A DNA stretch of 14,529 nt from VFMC01 sp037131575 (GCA_037131575.1 JBAXQV010000071.1:1-14529); one strand, 5' to 3'. Shown: positions 1 to 6,820, counted from the stretch's first letter. Notes: generated by a model from the letters alone, not told the origin. Made by a program: numbers and translations.

Positions 1-34
1 CCGCACCTCGCCACGCTCCTCCCTCCGTCGTTCT

Positions 35-75
35 GGTCAGCACCAGAAACCGACAGTACGGTTCTGGTGCTGACC
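35..75. repeat. Long inverted repeat / hairpin downstream of the Nramp-like gene
   Basis: The arms at 35-52 and 59-75 are complementary over 17 base pairs (GGTCAGCACCAGAACCG on the left arm, with one extra A at position 48 or 49), and the loop is the 6 bases 53-58. It lies 3' of the minus-strand Nramp-like gene, about 150 bases past its stop. It has no U-run after the stem on either strand, so it is not a textbook intrinsic terminator. It could be a transcript-end stabilising hairpin or a REP-like element. The right arm recurs at 164-180 without its partner. Confidence 0.75.
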
Positions 76-92
76 GGAACGGCCGGACCAGG
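51..92. repeat. 42-bp direct repeat, copy 1
   Basis: This stretch recurs at 156-197, offset by exactly 105 bases, with a single difference (A at 58 versus G at 163). It holds the right arm of the hairpin followed by a G/C-rich block containing GGAACGGCCGGACCAGG. Near-identity suggests recent duplication or a mobile or REP-like unit rather than drift. Confidence 0.8.
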
Positions 93-116
93 CCGGGACA
101 GGCCGAGATTGCCCAG

Positions 117-158
117 ATAGCCGAGAGCCCGGGATAGCCGAGAGCCCGGGATAGCCGA
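117..158. repeat. 17-bp tandem repeat (about 2.5 copies)
   Basis: The unit ATAGCCGAGAGCCCGGG occurs at 117-133 and 134-150. A third, partial copy at 151-158 runs straight into the second 42-bp repeat. A diverged relative (GGCCGAGATTGCCCAG) precedes it at about 101-116. No open reading frame of interest covers it. Confidence 0.8.
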
Positions 159-197
159 CAGTGCGGTTCTGGTGCTGACCGGAACGGCCGGACCAGG
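156..197. repeat. 42-bp direct repeat, copy 2
   Basis: Second copy of the 51-92 element, with one mismatch. It ends 28 bases before the stop codon of the Nramp-like gene at 226. This copy lacks the left arm, so it cannot form the same hairpin on its own, but it could pair with the left arm at 35-52 as an alternative partner. Confidence 0.8.
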
Positions 198-225
198 GGC
201 TGGGGGGAGAGGTAGGACCGGGCGC

Positions 226-1494
226 TCAGTGGGCGATGAGGAGGGCGATCGGTAGCGCGGTGCTCACGGCTGCGGCGGCGAGCAGACCGGTTTGCGACCA
301 ACGGCCGCTGCGATGCTCGCCGAGCACATCACTCGACCGCGCCAGCAACCACACGAGCACGATCAGCGGCGGCGCGGCGAGGCCGTTGAGGATGGCCGAG
401 TAGTACAGCGCACGCACGGCATTGAGCCCCACCAGGTTCATCAGCAAGCCGCCCATCATCGACGCGATGATCACTACGTAGAACGCTTTCGCTTGGCTGA
501 GTTTCAGCCCCAACCCCTCGCGCCAGCCGAATGCCTCGCTGATGGCGTATGCCGTGGAACCCGCGAGCACCGGCACCGCCAGCAGGCCCACACCCACGAT
601 GCCCACCGTGAACAGCAGCCCCGCCATGCGACCAGCGAGAGGCCGCAGCGCTTCGGCGGCTTGGTCGGCGGTGGAAATGTTCACACTGCCGTGCGCCCCA
701 ATGGTGGCGGCTGCGGTGACCATGATGGCGAACATCACTGTCACACCCGATGCCATACCTGCCGTCACGTCGCCGCGCATGGCCGAGATGTGTTCGGTGG
801 TAGGCAGCAGCTCGCCTCCTTCCTCGGCGATCTCCTCGAGCTCCTCCCCCGCTTGCCAGAAGAAAAGGTATGGCGAGATGGTGGTGCCGAAGATGGCGAT
901 GACAGCCGCCAACTCGGTGCGGGTGAACGCAAGGTGCGGTACGAACGTGTGCGCCCACACGTCGTGCCACGACACCTCGATCGAGAACAGCACCAAGATG
1001 TATGCCACCAACGACAGACACAGCCAGCGCAAGACGCGCGAGTAACGGTGATAGGGAACAGCCACTTCGAGCAATGCCATCCCGAGGGTGAAGGCCACCA
1101 CGAGCACCACGTACGGGATGGGCACCAGCAACCGAGTGGCAGCGGCCATCGACCCGATATCGGCCCCGATGTTGAACGTGTTGGCGGCGGTGACCAGCAC
1201 CACGGCGCCGAGCAGCACCACCCGCGAGAACCGTTGTTTGATGAGCGCTGCCAAACCGTGGCCCGTCACCAGGCCCAACCGCGCCGTGGCCTCCTGTACG
1301 GCAACTGCAAGCGGGAGCGCCACCACTGCGGTCCACAACAGGTTGAAGCCCGAGGCGGCACCCACCTGCGAGTAGGTGCCGATACCTGATGGGTCGTCGT
1401 CGGCCGCGCCCGTTACCAGGCCCGGTCCGAGTCGTTTGAAATAGCCCGAACCACGGAACGACGAACGTCGCCGGTGGTGGCGGTGACGGTTCAC
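226..1494 (-). CDS. Nramp-like divalent metal transporter, non-canonical ion-site motifs
   Basis: This encodes a polytopic membrane protein of 422 residues, the size and hydrophobic profile expected for the Nramp (SLC11/MntH-like) family, which imports divalent metals with protons. The N-terminus is a basic cytoplasmic tail (about residues 1-20), followed by GPGLVTGAADDDPSGIGTYS, the first-helix unwound region. Canonical Nramps have DPGN there; this one has DPSG at residues 34-37. The second half has ISPYLFFWQ where canonical members carry the MPH motif. The aspartate is kept but the usual Asn and Met ligands are not obvious, so the substrate could differ from Mn/Fe. I chose the GTG start at 1494 because it overlaps the carotenoid oxygenase stop as GTGA (1491-1494), a typical coupled start; an in-frame TTG lies at 1515. 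It is the last gene of a three-gene minus-strand run. Confidence 0.85.
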   Translation of the reverse strand: MNRHRHHRRRSSFRGSGYFKRLGPGLVTGAADDDPSGIGTYSQVGAASGFNLLWTAVVALPLAVAVQEATARLGLVTGHGLAALIKQRFSRVVLLGAVVLVTAANTFNIGADIGSMAAATRLLVPIPYVVLVVAFTLGMALLEVAVPYHRYSRVLRWLCLSLVAYILVLFSIEVSWHDVWAHTFVPHLAFTRTELAAVIAIFGTTISPYLFFWQAGEELEEIAEEGGELLPTTEHISAMRGDVTAGMASGVTVMFAIMVTAAATIGAHGSVNISTADQAAEALRPLAGRMAGLLFTVGIVGVGLLAVPVLAGSTAYAISEAFGWREGLGLKLSQAKAFYVVIIASMMGGLLMNLVGLNAVRALYYSAILNGLAAPPLIVLVWLLARSSDVLGEHRSGRWSQTGLLAAAAVSTALPIALLIAH

Positions 1495-2837
1495 AGGATG
1501 CGGTCGTCGACCCAACTGCCGTGGAAGCCGAACGGGACGCGGCGGGGCAGATGCACCGTGGCCACAGGTGGCGCCGAAGGGGTGCGCCCGTCGAGAATGA
1601 CCAGGTCGGACGTGCCGGTGGTGCGGTCGTACACCAACCCGATGGCCCAGCCCTCGTCTTCGGCTGCCGCATCGCTAGCCGGCACGAACACGAACTCACC
1701 TGGGAAGCCGTGCGCCCCGAAGTCGTGGGTTTCGGTGGTGCCGTTCTCGACGTCGTACTTGGTGACCACACCGGGTTCGCCGAAGTCACCTTCGATGTCA
1801 CGGGCCGCAGCCACCCAGCCGTAGCGGTGCTTCAACCCCACGAGTCGCTCATCGACACGCGGGAAGGCGTGCGCCCGATCGTCGAGTTGGGTTTCGGTGA
1901 CGGCACCTGTGTCGAGGTTGAACGTCCAGCGATACAGGTAGCAGGGCTCGAAGTCGTCCATCGAGGTACGCCACATCGATTCATGGCGGCCCACATCGGC
2001 CACCACCGTGTTGCCCTCCACGTAGGCGTTCATGGGGTGGAACACGTAGCAGGGGTCGACCTCGAACCACTTCGTCTCGGTATCGCGCCCCATGCGCGGC
2101 ACGATGCCGATACGTGCTCCGTAGTTCTCGTCCCACTTCAACGGCACACCTGAGGCCAGGTTGTCGAGATCGAACACCACGGGCAGGTCCATGAAGATGG
2201 CGTGTTCGCGGGTGATCATGAAGTCGTGCATCATCGTGCCCTGCGGCACTGCGATCGGCTCGCTGTGCACGAGGTCGCCCTTTGCGTCGAGCACGTGATA
2301 CGTGAGGTACGGCGGCAGCGGCGAGTAGCCGAAGAAGTGCATCTCGCCGGTTTCGGCACAGATCTTCGGATGGGCCGTGAATGCCGTGGTGAGCTTGCCC
2401 CCGAAATCGCTGCAACCGAGCGTCTCGAGTTCGGGCGACAGTTCGTAGGGGAAATGCCCTTCTTCGAGAGCCCAGATGCGTCCGGCGTGGCCCATCACAT
2501 GGGTGTTCGCCGCGCTGGCCGTGGGGTCGAACATCGACTCGGGGTCGGTGGATTCGAGACCCTTTTCGAGCTTGGTCGTGCGCACATACCGGTTGCGGTA
2601 CCACTCGGCCTTGCCGTCGGCGAGCCGAATGCCGTGCACCATGCCGTCGCCGAAGAACCAGTGCTGGGCAGTGCCGCTCTGGGGGTTCGAGCCGTTGCGG
2701 AGATAGCGCCCCGACAGTTCTTTCGGGATACTTCCCGTGACCTGCAGGTCGGTGATGGTGACCTCGTCGAAGATCGGGGCGTAGTTGCCCTTCAGGTGGA
2801 AGGGCAGCGGTGCGGGGGCATCGTCGAGAGCGGTCAT
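1491..2837 (-). CDS. Carotenoid oxygenase family (RPE65/CCD-type) dioxygenase
   Basis: A 448-residue, full-length member of the carotenoid cleavage/lignostilbene dioxygenase family. These are seven-bladed propellers that use Fe(II) held by four histidines to split C=C bonds of carotenoids, apocarotenoids or stilbenes. The four likely ligands are H156 (TAHPK), H204 (MMHDF), H267 (VFHPMNAY) and H439 (FGFHGSW). The N-terminal signatures GRYLRNGSNP (43-52) and HWFFGDGMVHG (59-69) and the second-shell region GEFVFVP (380-386) are also present. No signal peptide is seen, so it should be cytosolic. The start has a good AGGGAGA ribosome site 6 bases upstream. It is preceded by the ABM gene (39-base gap) and followed by the Nramp-like gene (4-base overlap). 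The exact substrate cannot be read from the sequence. Confidence 0.93.
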   Translation of the reverse strand: MTALDDAPAPLPFHLKGNYAPIFDEVTITDLQVTGSIPKELSGRYLRNGSNPQSGTAQHWFFGDGMVHGIRLADGKAEWYRNRYVRTTKLEKGLESTDPESMFDPTASAANTHVMGHAGRIWALEEGHFPYELSPELETLGCSDFGGKLTTAFTAHPKICAETGEMHFFGYSPLPPYLTYHVLDAKGDLVHSEPIAVPQGTMMHDFMITREHAIFMDLPVVFDLDNLASGVPLKWDENYGARIGIVPRMGRDTETKWFEVDPCYVFHPMNAYVEGNTVVADVGRHESMWRTSMDDFEPCYLYRWTFNLDTGAVTETQLDDRAHAFPRVDERLVGLKHRYGWVAAARDIEGDFGEPGVVTKYDVENGTTETHDFGAHGFPGEFVFVPASDAAAEDEGWAIGLVYDRTTGTSDLVILDGRTPSAPPVATVHLPRRVPFGFHGSWVDDRIL

Positions 2838-2843
2838 GGCTTG

Positions 2844-2850
2844 TCTCCCT
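2844..2850 (-). promoter_or_regulatory. Ribosome binding site of the carotenoid oxygenase
   Basis: AGGGAGA on the minus strand, 6 bases before the ATG at 2837. It supports that start codon. Confidence 0.7.
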
Positions 2851-2876
2851 GGTTATCGTGAAACGGGTCGGTGGGT

Positions 2877-3281
2877 TCAGGTGGCCGGGGGCCACCACGC
2901 TGCGATCTGGGCGGCGAAGCGGCGGGCGTACTTGGCAGTGAGTTCATCGGCATCCGCGGGCATGTCTTGAGTTGCGGTACGTGGCAGTGGGCTGGCACCG
3001 TCGATGGGGTCGACCCACTCGAGTCGAATCGAGGTGAGTACCTCACCAAGATCGGGCGAAGCGGATTCGTGGTGCGGGCTGGTTTGGTGGCCGATGAAGG
3101 TGCGGAAGTCGTCGAAGGCGAGCAGTGTGTAATAACTGCCCGGCGCTGCGCCACGCCAATACTCGTAGCGGCGCACACCGGTTTCGTGCGTATGCGTGGC
3201 TGCGTAGAGCGTGCGTGCGATCTGTTCGAACCGCTCCTCTTCACCAGGCTTGACCTGCAGGTGGGCCAGGATGGTCGCCAT
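2877..3281 (-). CDS. Small ABM-fold (antibiotic biosynthesis monooxygenase-like) protein
   Basis: A 134-residue protein. Residues 1-85 follow the ferredoxin-like ABM pattern: a first strand ATILAHLQVKPG, a helix EEERFEQIARTL, a strand VRRYEYWR, then YYTLLAFDDFRTFIGHQTSPHHE. ABM proteins are usually cofactor-free monooxygenases or isomerases on quinols and polyketides, or haem-handling proteins, and they often dimerise. The tail (about 86-134) is an extension with a helix rich in Ala and Arg and ending WWPPAT. It is the first gene of the run with the carotenoid oxygenase, suggesting it acts on the same substrate or its product; that is inference. The ATG at 3281 has only a weak purine stretch (GCGGGA) upstream and may be leaderless. 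Confidence 0.72.
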   Translation of the reverse strand: MATILAHLQVKPGEEERFEQIARTLYAATHTHETGVRRYEYWRGAAPGSYYTLLAFDDFRTFIGHQTSPHHESASPDLGEVLTSIRLEWVDPIDGASPLPRTATQDMPADADELTAKYARRFAAQIAAWWPPAT

Positions 3282-3287
3282 TCCCGC

Positions 3288-3306
3288 ACTGTATCGCCCT
3301 TGTCAA
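3288..3306 (-). promoter_or_regulatory. Candidate promoter elements for the ABM-oxygenase-transporter operon
   Basis: On the minus strand, TACAGT (3288-3293) fits the TANNNT -10 pattern and ends 6 bases before the ATG, the spacing of leaderless actinobacterial transcripts. A perfect TTGACA sits at 3301-3306, but it is only 7 bases from that -10, and the hexamer 17 bases from it (GAATGG) is poor. The two elements therefore do not form a standard pair. Weak prediction. Confidence 0.3.
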
Positions 3307-3346
3307 CCGTCATCCGACACCGGCGGCTCTGCCCATCGCCACCCTC

Positions 3347-3458
3347 ACCCCATCCGAGTCGTTTGGTGCACCCTGGGAGCGCCGAAAGCCTCGCATGCGC
3401 GCTGACGACTCGCATGACGCCTCACGACTCGGATGACGCCCTACGACTCGGATGGGGT
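3347..3458. repeat. 16-bp perfect inverted repeat in the divergent intergenic region
   Basis: ACCCCATCCGAGTCGT at 3347-3362 is the exact reverse complement of 3443-3458; the arms are 80 bases apart. It lies between the minus-strand ABM gene and the plus-strand P450 gene. The right arm is also the last unit of the 19-bp tandem array. The arrangement resembles paired operators or a long-range stem; no matching regulator gene is in the window. Confidence 0.75.
3386..3457. repeat. 19-bp tandem repeat upstream of the P450
   Basis: The unit ACGACTCGGATGACGCC plus two bases recurs with an exact 19-base period at 3405-3423, 3424-3442 and (truncated) 3443-3457. A degenerate copy at 3386-3404 shares the core CTCGCATG. 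The copies differ at a few positions (CGCATG versus CGGATG). There is no spacer between units, so it is not CRISPR. It could be a multi-site operator. Confidence 0.75.
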
Positions 3459-3480
3459 TAGCGTTTTGGCGAACGGGGCG

Positions 3481-3520
3481 ATGGGTGAATGGGTGAATGG
3501 GTGAATGGGTGAATGGGTGA
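3481..3520. repeat. 8-bp tandem repeat (ATGGGTGA x5) in the P450 leader
   Basis: Five perfect, uninterrupted copies of ATGGGTGA occupy 3481-3520, ending 13 bases before the P450 ATG. Each copy contains an ATG and the ribosome-site-like GGGTGA. Since 8 is not a multiple of 3, each ATG opens a different frame. The ATG at 3505 opens a 10-codon frame whose TGA overlaps the P450 start as ATGA (3534-3537), and the ATG at 3513 is in frame with the P450. A short perfect array of this kind is prone to slippage. Confidence 0.9.
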
Positions 3521-3529
3521 ACGGGGTGA
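3521..3529 (+). promoter_or_regulatory. Ribosome binding site of the P450
   Basis: ACGGGGTGA matches 7 of 9 bases of the ideal AGGAGGTGA and ends 4 bases before the ATG at 3534. It favours that start over the in-frame ATG at 3513, which lies inside the 8-bp repeat array. Confidence 0.55.
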
Positions 3530-3533
3530 GGAC

Positions 3534-4739
3534 ATGAGCGATATCGATCTGTACGACCCGGCGACACAGCAGGACTGGTTCCCTACGTATCGTCGGCTGC
3601 GCGATGAACATCCGGTGTATCGCATGCCGGGCACGAACATCTACGTGCTCACCCGCTACGACGATGTGCTCTACGTACTACGCCACCAGGAGCTGTTCCC
3701 CACGGGGGCCGGCAACACGCGCAGCAAGGCCGCCCGCGAGATCTACGAGACCACGGGCTGGGCACGCATCACCCCACTCAGCACCAACCCTCCCGAACAT
3801 CGCAACTACCGCGAACTCGTCGACCCGTTCTTCGACCCCAAGGGTGCGGTGCACTGGCAGTCGATCATCGAGGCCACCATCGGTGAACTGCTCGACGAGA
3901 TGCAGGGCGCCGGCGCAGCCGACTACATGGCGGCGTTCGCGTTGCCCCTGCCCGTGCGGGTGATCACGCGTGTGTTGGGCTTCCCCGCGGCCGACATCCC
4001 GCAACTGAAACTCTGGTCGAGCGCCTGGGTGCTTCCGTTCTCGGGTCCGCTCACCGAGGAACAAGACCGATGGGTGGCCGAGCAGGTGGTCGAGTTCCAG
4101 CACTACATCCACCAGCAGGTCCAGCTCAAGCGCGAGCAACCAGGCGACGATGTACTGAGCGCGCTGGTGAATGCTCGCTACGCCGACGACCGACCGCTCA
4201 CCGATCACGAGATCATCACGATCATCGACCACCTCTACATCGGCGGCAATGAGACCACCACGTTCGCACTCACCAGCGCGATGTGGTTACTGCTACGCGA
4301 GCCCGGCCTCTACGAACGGGTACGCGACGACCGCAGCATGGTGGAACAGTTCGTGGAGGAGGCGCTACGGCTCGAGTCGCCCACCCAGGGCCTCTACCGA
4401 CTGGTGGCCCAAGACACGGAGATCAACGGCGTCGCCATTCCCGCTGGTTCTACGTTGCACATCCGCTACGGCGCAGCCAACCGCGATGAGCGCATGTTCC
4501 CCAACCCCGATGCGGTCGATCTCGAACGACGCAACGTGCGTCGCCACATGGCGTTCTCACTCGGCGAGCACCATTGCCCCGGAAGCGGCCTTTCACGCTT
4601 GGAACAGGTACTCGCACTCAATGCCGTGCTCGACCGGTTACCCGACCTGCGCCTCGCCGAAGGCCGCAACGACTTCGGGCATCTGCCCGGTTTCGTGTTG
4701 CGTGCCCTCAACGAGTTGCACGTCGAATGGACGCCCTGA
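3534..4739 (+). CDS. Cytochrome P450, bacterial class I type
   Basis: A soluble 401-residue haem monooxygenase of typical bacterial CYP length. Diagnostic motifs are in order: the I-helix oxygen-activation motif GGNETT (237-242), ExxR of the K-helix (EALR, 276-279), the meander FPNPDAVDLER (322-332) and the haem loop FSLGEHHCPGSGLSR (341-355) with the axial thiolate C348. The haem-loop start reads FSLG rather than the commoner FGxG, a conservative variant. Electrons must come from a ferredoxin and reductase, and none is encoded nearby. It is divergent from the ABM/carotenoid oxygenase operon across a repeat-rich region and converges on the SDR with only 12 bases between stops. The substrate is unknown; an apocarotenoid or terpenoid is a reasonable guess from the neighbours only. 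Confidence 0.95.
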   Translation: MSDIDLYDPATQQDWFPTYRRLRDEHPVYRMPGTNIYVLTRYDDVLYVLRHQELFPTGAGNTRSKAAREIYETTGWARITPLSTNPPEHRNYRELVDPFFDPKGAVHWQSIIEATIGELLDEMQGAGAADYMAAFALPLPVRVITRVLGFPAADIPQLKLWSSAWVLPFSGPLTEEQDRWVAEQVVEFQHYIHQQVQLKREQPGDDVLSALVNARYADDRPLTDHEIITIIDHLYIGGNETTTFALTSAMWLLLREPGLYERVRDDRSMVEQFVEEALRLESPTQGLYRLVAQDTEINGVAIPAGSTLHIRYGAANRDERMFPNPDAVDLERRNVRRHMAFSLGEHHCPGSGLSRLEQVLALNAVLDRLPDLRLAEGRNDFGHLPGFVLRALNELHVEWTP

Positions 4740-4751
4740 CCGGCGCGACGT

Positions 4752-5558
4752 TCAGCGAGTGCGGTCGGTGAGTTCCATCGGCTGCCCGGGCCACAAGCCC
4801 ACGGTGGTGCCGGTGCGGATGGGGTCGGTATCGGCCAGCAATGCAACGAACACCTCGGCCACATCGGTCGCGGTCATCCATGTGGTGGCCATCTGATCGA
4901 TGGTCGTGTCGGGCACTCCGCGGGCGGTGAGGAAGTTGCGCAGCATCGGAGTATCGGTCTCGCCCATCGCCACGGTGTTCACGCGCACGCCGGCTGCATC
5001 GCCACGACCCCGAAGGGTTGCCGCCCAGTTTCGCCGCATCCCCTCGAGAGCCCATTTCGCCGCGTCGTAACCGTCGAGCCAACCCACCTTCGGCACCGCC
5101 GCCGGATTGGGAACCACATGGTCGGTGCTCACCAACACGATGTCACTCGGCACACCGCGCTGGTCGGCCGCGGCCTCGAGGGCCGCGAACGCAGCACGGC
5201 CGGTGACGAACGCTGCTTTCGCGTTGGCCTGCCACTGCGCATCGAACGCGTCGACGACAGCGGTGAGCGTGTCGGTGGGTGGGGTCATGACCGCGAGGCC
5301 GGCATTGGCCACCACGGTGTCGAGATGACCGAACCGAGCCACCGTGTCGGCAACGACGGCAGCCATGGCAGCAGGGTCGGCAGCGTCGGCACCGTGGGTG
5401 GCGCTGCCCGCCGTGAGTTCATCGGCACGCACATCCACGGCCACCGCTGTACCCCCGGCGGCCAGCACGGCCTGAACCACGGCCAGACCGATGCCTCGTG
5501 CAGCACCCGTCACCAACACCACGCGCCCCTCGAGACGTCCGTCGTTCTCCACCGTCAT
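4752..5558 (-). CDS. Short-chain dehydrogenase/reductase (classical SDR)
   Basis: A 268-residue classical SDR, a cytosolic NAD(P)-dependent oxidoreductase acting on alcohols or ketones. The nucleotide-binding motif is TGAARGIG (17-24), and D42 at the end of the second strand (VAVDVRA) favours NAD over NADP. Other landmarks are NAG (85-87) and the catalytic tetrad N112, S144, Y164 and K168 (YDAAK). The ATG at 5558 has a strong GAGGGGGAG site just upstream (5561-5569). It follows the MDMPI/DinB gene by 22 bases and the PPOX gene beyond that, so the three are probably one transcript. The physiological substrate cannot be told. Confidence 0.93.
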   Translation of the reverse strand: MTVENDGRLEGRVVLVTGAARGIGLAVVQAVLAAGGTAVAVDVRADELTAGSATHGADAADPAAMAAVVADTVARFGHLDTVVANAGLAVMTPPTDTLTAVVDAFDAQWQANAKAAFVTGRAAFAALEAAADQRGVPSDIVLVSTDHVVPNPAAVPKVGWLDGYDAAKWALEGMRRNWAATLRGRGDAAGVRVNTVAMGETDTPMLRNFLTARGVPDTTIDQMATTWMTATDVAEVFVALLADTDPIRTGTTVGLWPGQPMELTDRTR

Positions 5559-5580
5559 TGCTCCCCCTCGTTGGTGGGCA

Positions 5581-6279
5581 TCATTCGCCCAAACTCACCA
5601 CCGGTAAATCCATGTGCACCAGGCCCGGCAGGTACCGGGAAAGGTCGCCGCTGAAGTCGGCCGCACCCCACTCGGCCAGTGTGCGCCGCGAGCCGAGTAG
5701 GCGCAAGGCCTCGAAGGCCGACACACGCAACTCGAACTCAGGGGCAGCATCGGGCAGTAGCTCACCCACATCGTGTGCCACCCCATCGACCACCACCCGA
5801 ACGGCACCCAACCCGGCGGTGCGCAGGTCGCCCTCCACCAGGCGCAGCCCCAGCAGTGCCGCCACCTGCACCCCTGCGCTGGCACGCTCGCCCGCCTGCC
5901 CCACCGCCGTGCGCAGGTCGTGTTCGTGCACCACAGTGTCGTAGGCCAACCCCCACAGCCGCGACGGCATCGCCGCGATCATGGTTTCGAAGGCGGGCCC
6001 CGCCACGTTCCATTCGGTCGCGAGTTCGGCCATGGAGCGCTCACGTCGTTCGGCGATCTGCCGGTCGACCCAGGCCTGGGTGTCGCCACCGGTGGGCCGG
6101 TTCCCCGACGACAGGTCGGCGGCGATACCGGTGACGTGAGCGAGCAGGTCGTGCACCGTCCACGCTGGGCACGCCTGCACAGTGCGTTCCGCATCGCCGG
6201 GGCCGAGGCCCGCCACGATGTCGAGCATGCGCAACCGCGCGTCGCGGTACGTGGGGGCGATCTGCTCGTCGGCAACCAT
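5581..6279 (-). CDS. Maleylpyruvate isomerase-type (MDMPI/DinB-like) protein, probably mycothiol-dependent
   Basis: A 232-residue protein whose N-terminal half matches the DinB-like four-helix bundle of the mycothiol-dependent maleylpyruvate isomerase family. The hallmark CPAWTVHDLLAHVTG (37-51) supplies metal-ligand candidate H48, and VVHEHDLR (116-123) supplies H118 and H120. The rest (about 130-232) is a smaller C-terminal domain of the sort seen in actinobacterial members. Family members bind a divalent metal and mostly use mycothiol for isomerisation, detoxification or S-transfer; many are uncharacterised. The ATG at 6279 is 3 bases past the PPOX stop with an AGAGG site, so the two genes are translationally close. 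Fold assignment is firm; the reaction is not known. Confidence 0.83.
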   Translation of the reverse strand: MVADEQIAPTYRDARLRMLDIVAGLGPGDAERTVQACPAWTVHDLLAHVTGIAADLSSGNRPTGGDTQAWVDRQIAERRERSMAELATEWNVAGPAFETMIAAMPSRLWGLAYDTVVHEHDLRTAVGQAGERASAGVQVAALLGLRLVEGDLRTAGLGAVRVVVDGVAHDVGELLPDAAPEFELRVSAFEALRLLGSRRTLAEWGAADFSGDLSRYLPGLVHMDLPVVSLGE

Positions 6280-6282
6280 GGC

Positions 6283-6807
6283 TCAGGCCTCTTTGGTCTT
6301 GGCGTGGGCGTCCATCCACTCGCGAGTGGCCTTGCCCATCTTCGTACCGTCGTAGCCGATGCGCTGGGTGGGGTCGACCTCGAGCACGATACGACGGGGC
6401 GAATCGAGGAAAGCCACGAAGGTTTCGCACCGCGCCGAGTCGTCGCCGTAGAGCGCCTTCGCGAGCGCCGGGTAGAACCAGTCCTTCACCTCACGGCTGT
6501 CGTGCACGGTGCACATGCCCTTCCAGGTGACCGTCTTGTTGCGCGGCAACTTGGAACCGGTGGAGGTGACCACGATGCACACACGCGGGTCGCGACGCAC
6601 GGCAGAAATGCGGGCACGCTGGCTCGATGCGGTGAGCCAGAACTTTCCATCGGCCCACACGTAACTCATGATGACGCCAACTGGCCAGCCCTCTTTGTTC
6701 GACCAGATGAACGTGCACTCGTTGTGCGCCAGCAGCAACTCTTCTTCGTCGGCCTCGTCGAGGCCGTACACCGTGACGTCTTCGTAGTTCTCGGGGTGAT
6801 CACCCAT
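6283..6807 (-). CDS. PPOX-class (pyridoxamine phosphate oxidase-fold) flavin/F420-binding protein
   Basis: A 174-residue protein with the split-beta-barrel pattern of the pyridoxamine 5'-phosphate oxidase family: HNECTFIWSNKEGWPVGVIM (28-47), the strand KFWLTASSQRARISAVRRDPRVCIVV (55-80), where SQRARISAVRRDPRV is the usual cofactor-contact helix and turn, then WKGMCTVH (95-102). In actinobacteria such proteins often bind F420 or FMN and reduce small molecules. I prefer the ATG at 6807 because GAGGAG (6815-6820) lies 7 bases upstream of it and only 1 base from the alternative ATG at 6813. The frame is open further upstream into the barrel gene, but that part looks non-coding. It heads the PPOX-MDMPI-SDR set. 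Whether it also belongs to the glycan operon ending 58 bases upstream is unclear. Confidence 0.82.
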   Translation of the reverse strand: MGDHPENYEDVTVYGLDEADEEELLLAHNECTFIWSNKEGWPVGVIMSYVWADGKFWLTASSQRARISAVRRDPRVCIVVTSTGSKLPRNKTVTWKGMCTVHDSREVKDWFYPALAKALYGDDSARCETFVAFLDSPRRIVLEVDPTQRIGYDGTKMGKATREWMDAHAKTKEA

Positions 6808-6814
6808 GCTCATG

Positions 6815-6820
6815 CTCCTC
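6815..6820 (-). promoter_or_regulatory. Ribosome binding site of the PPOX-fold gene
   Basis: GAGGAG on the minus strand with 7 bases to the ATG at 6807. It decides between two nearby in-frame ATGs. A 10-bp palindrome GTCGATCGAC (6821-6830) directly precedes it. Confidence 0.6.

Noticed and set aside
35..75. Classical intrinsic terminator
   Set aside because: The stem is strong but neither strand has a run of T after it.
329..1801. A 490-codon minus-strand frame overlapping the transporter and oxygenase ends
   Set aside because: Out of frame with both real genes, Arg/Ala/His-rich and without family motifs.
3386..3520. CRISPR array
   Set aside because: The 19-bp and 8-bp repeats are head-to-tail with no unique spacers, and no cas gene is near.
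3310..3640. Short minus-strand frames encoding HPFTHSPIHP-like repeats
   Set aside because: They are translations of the 8-bp tandem array and low-complexity spacer, without ribosome sites.
4740..4751. Shared terminator between the convergent P450 and SDR genes
   Set aside because: Only 12 bases separate the stops and no stem-loop with a T-run was found there.
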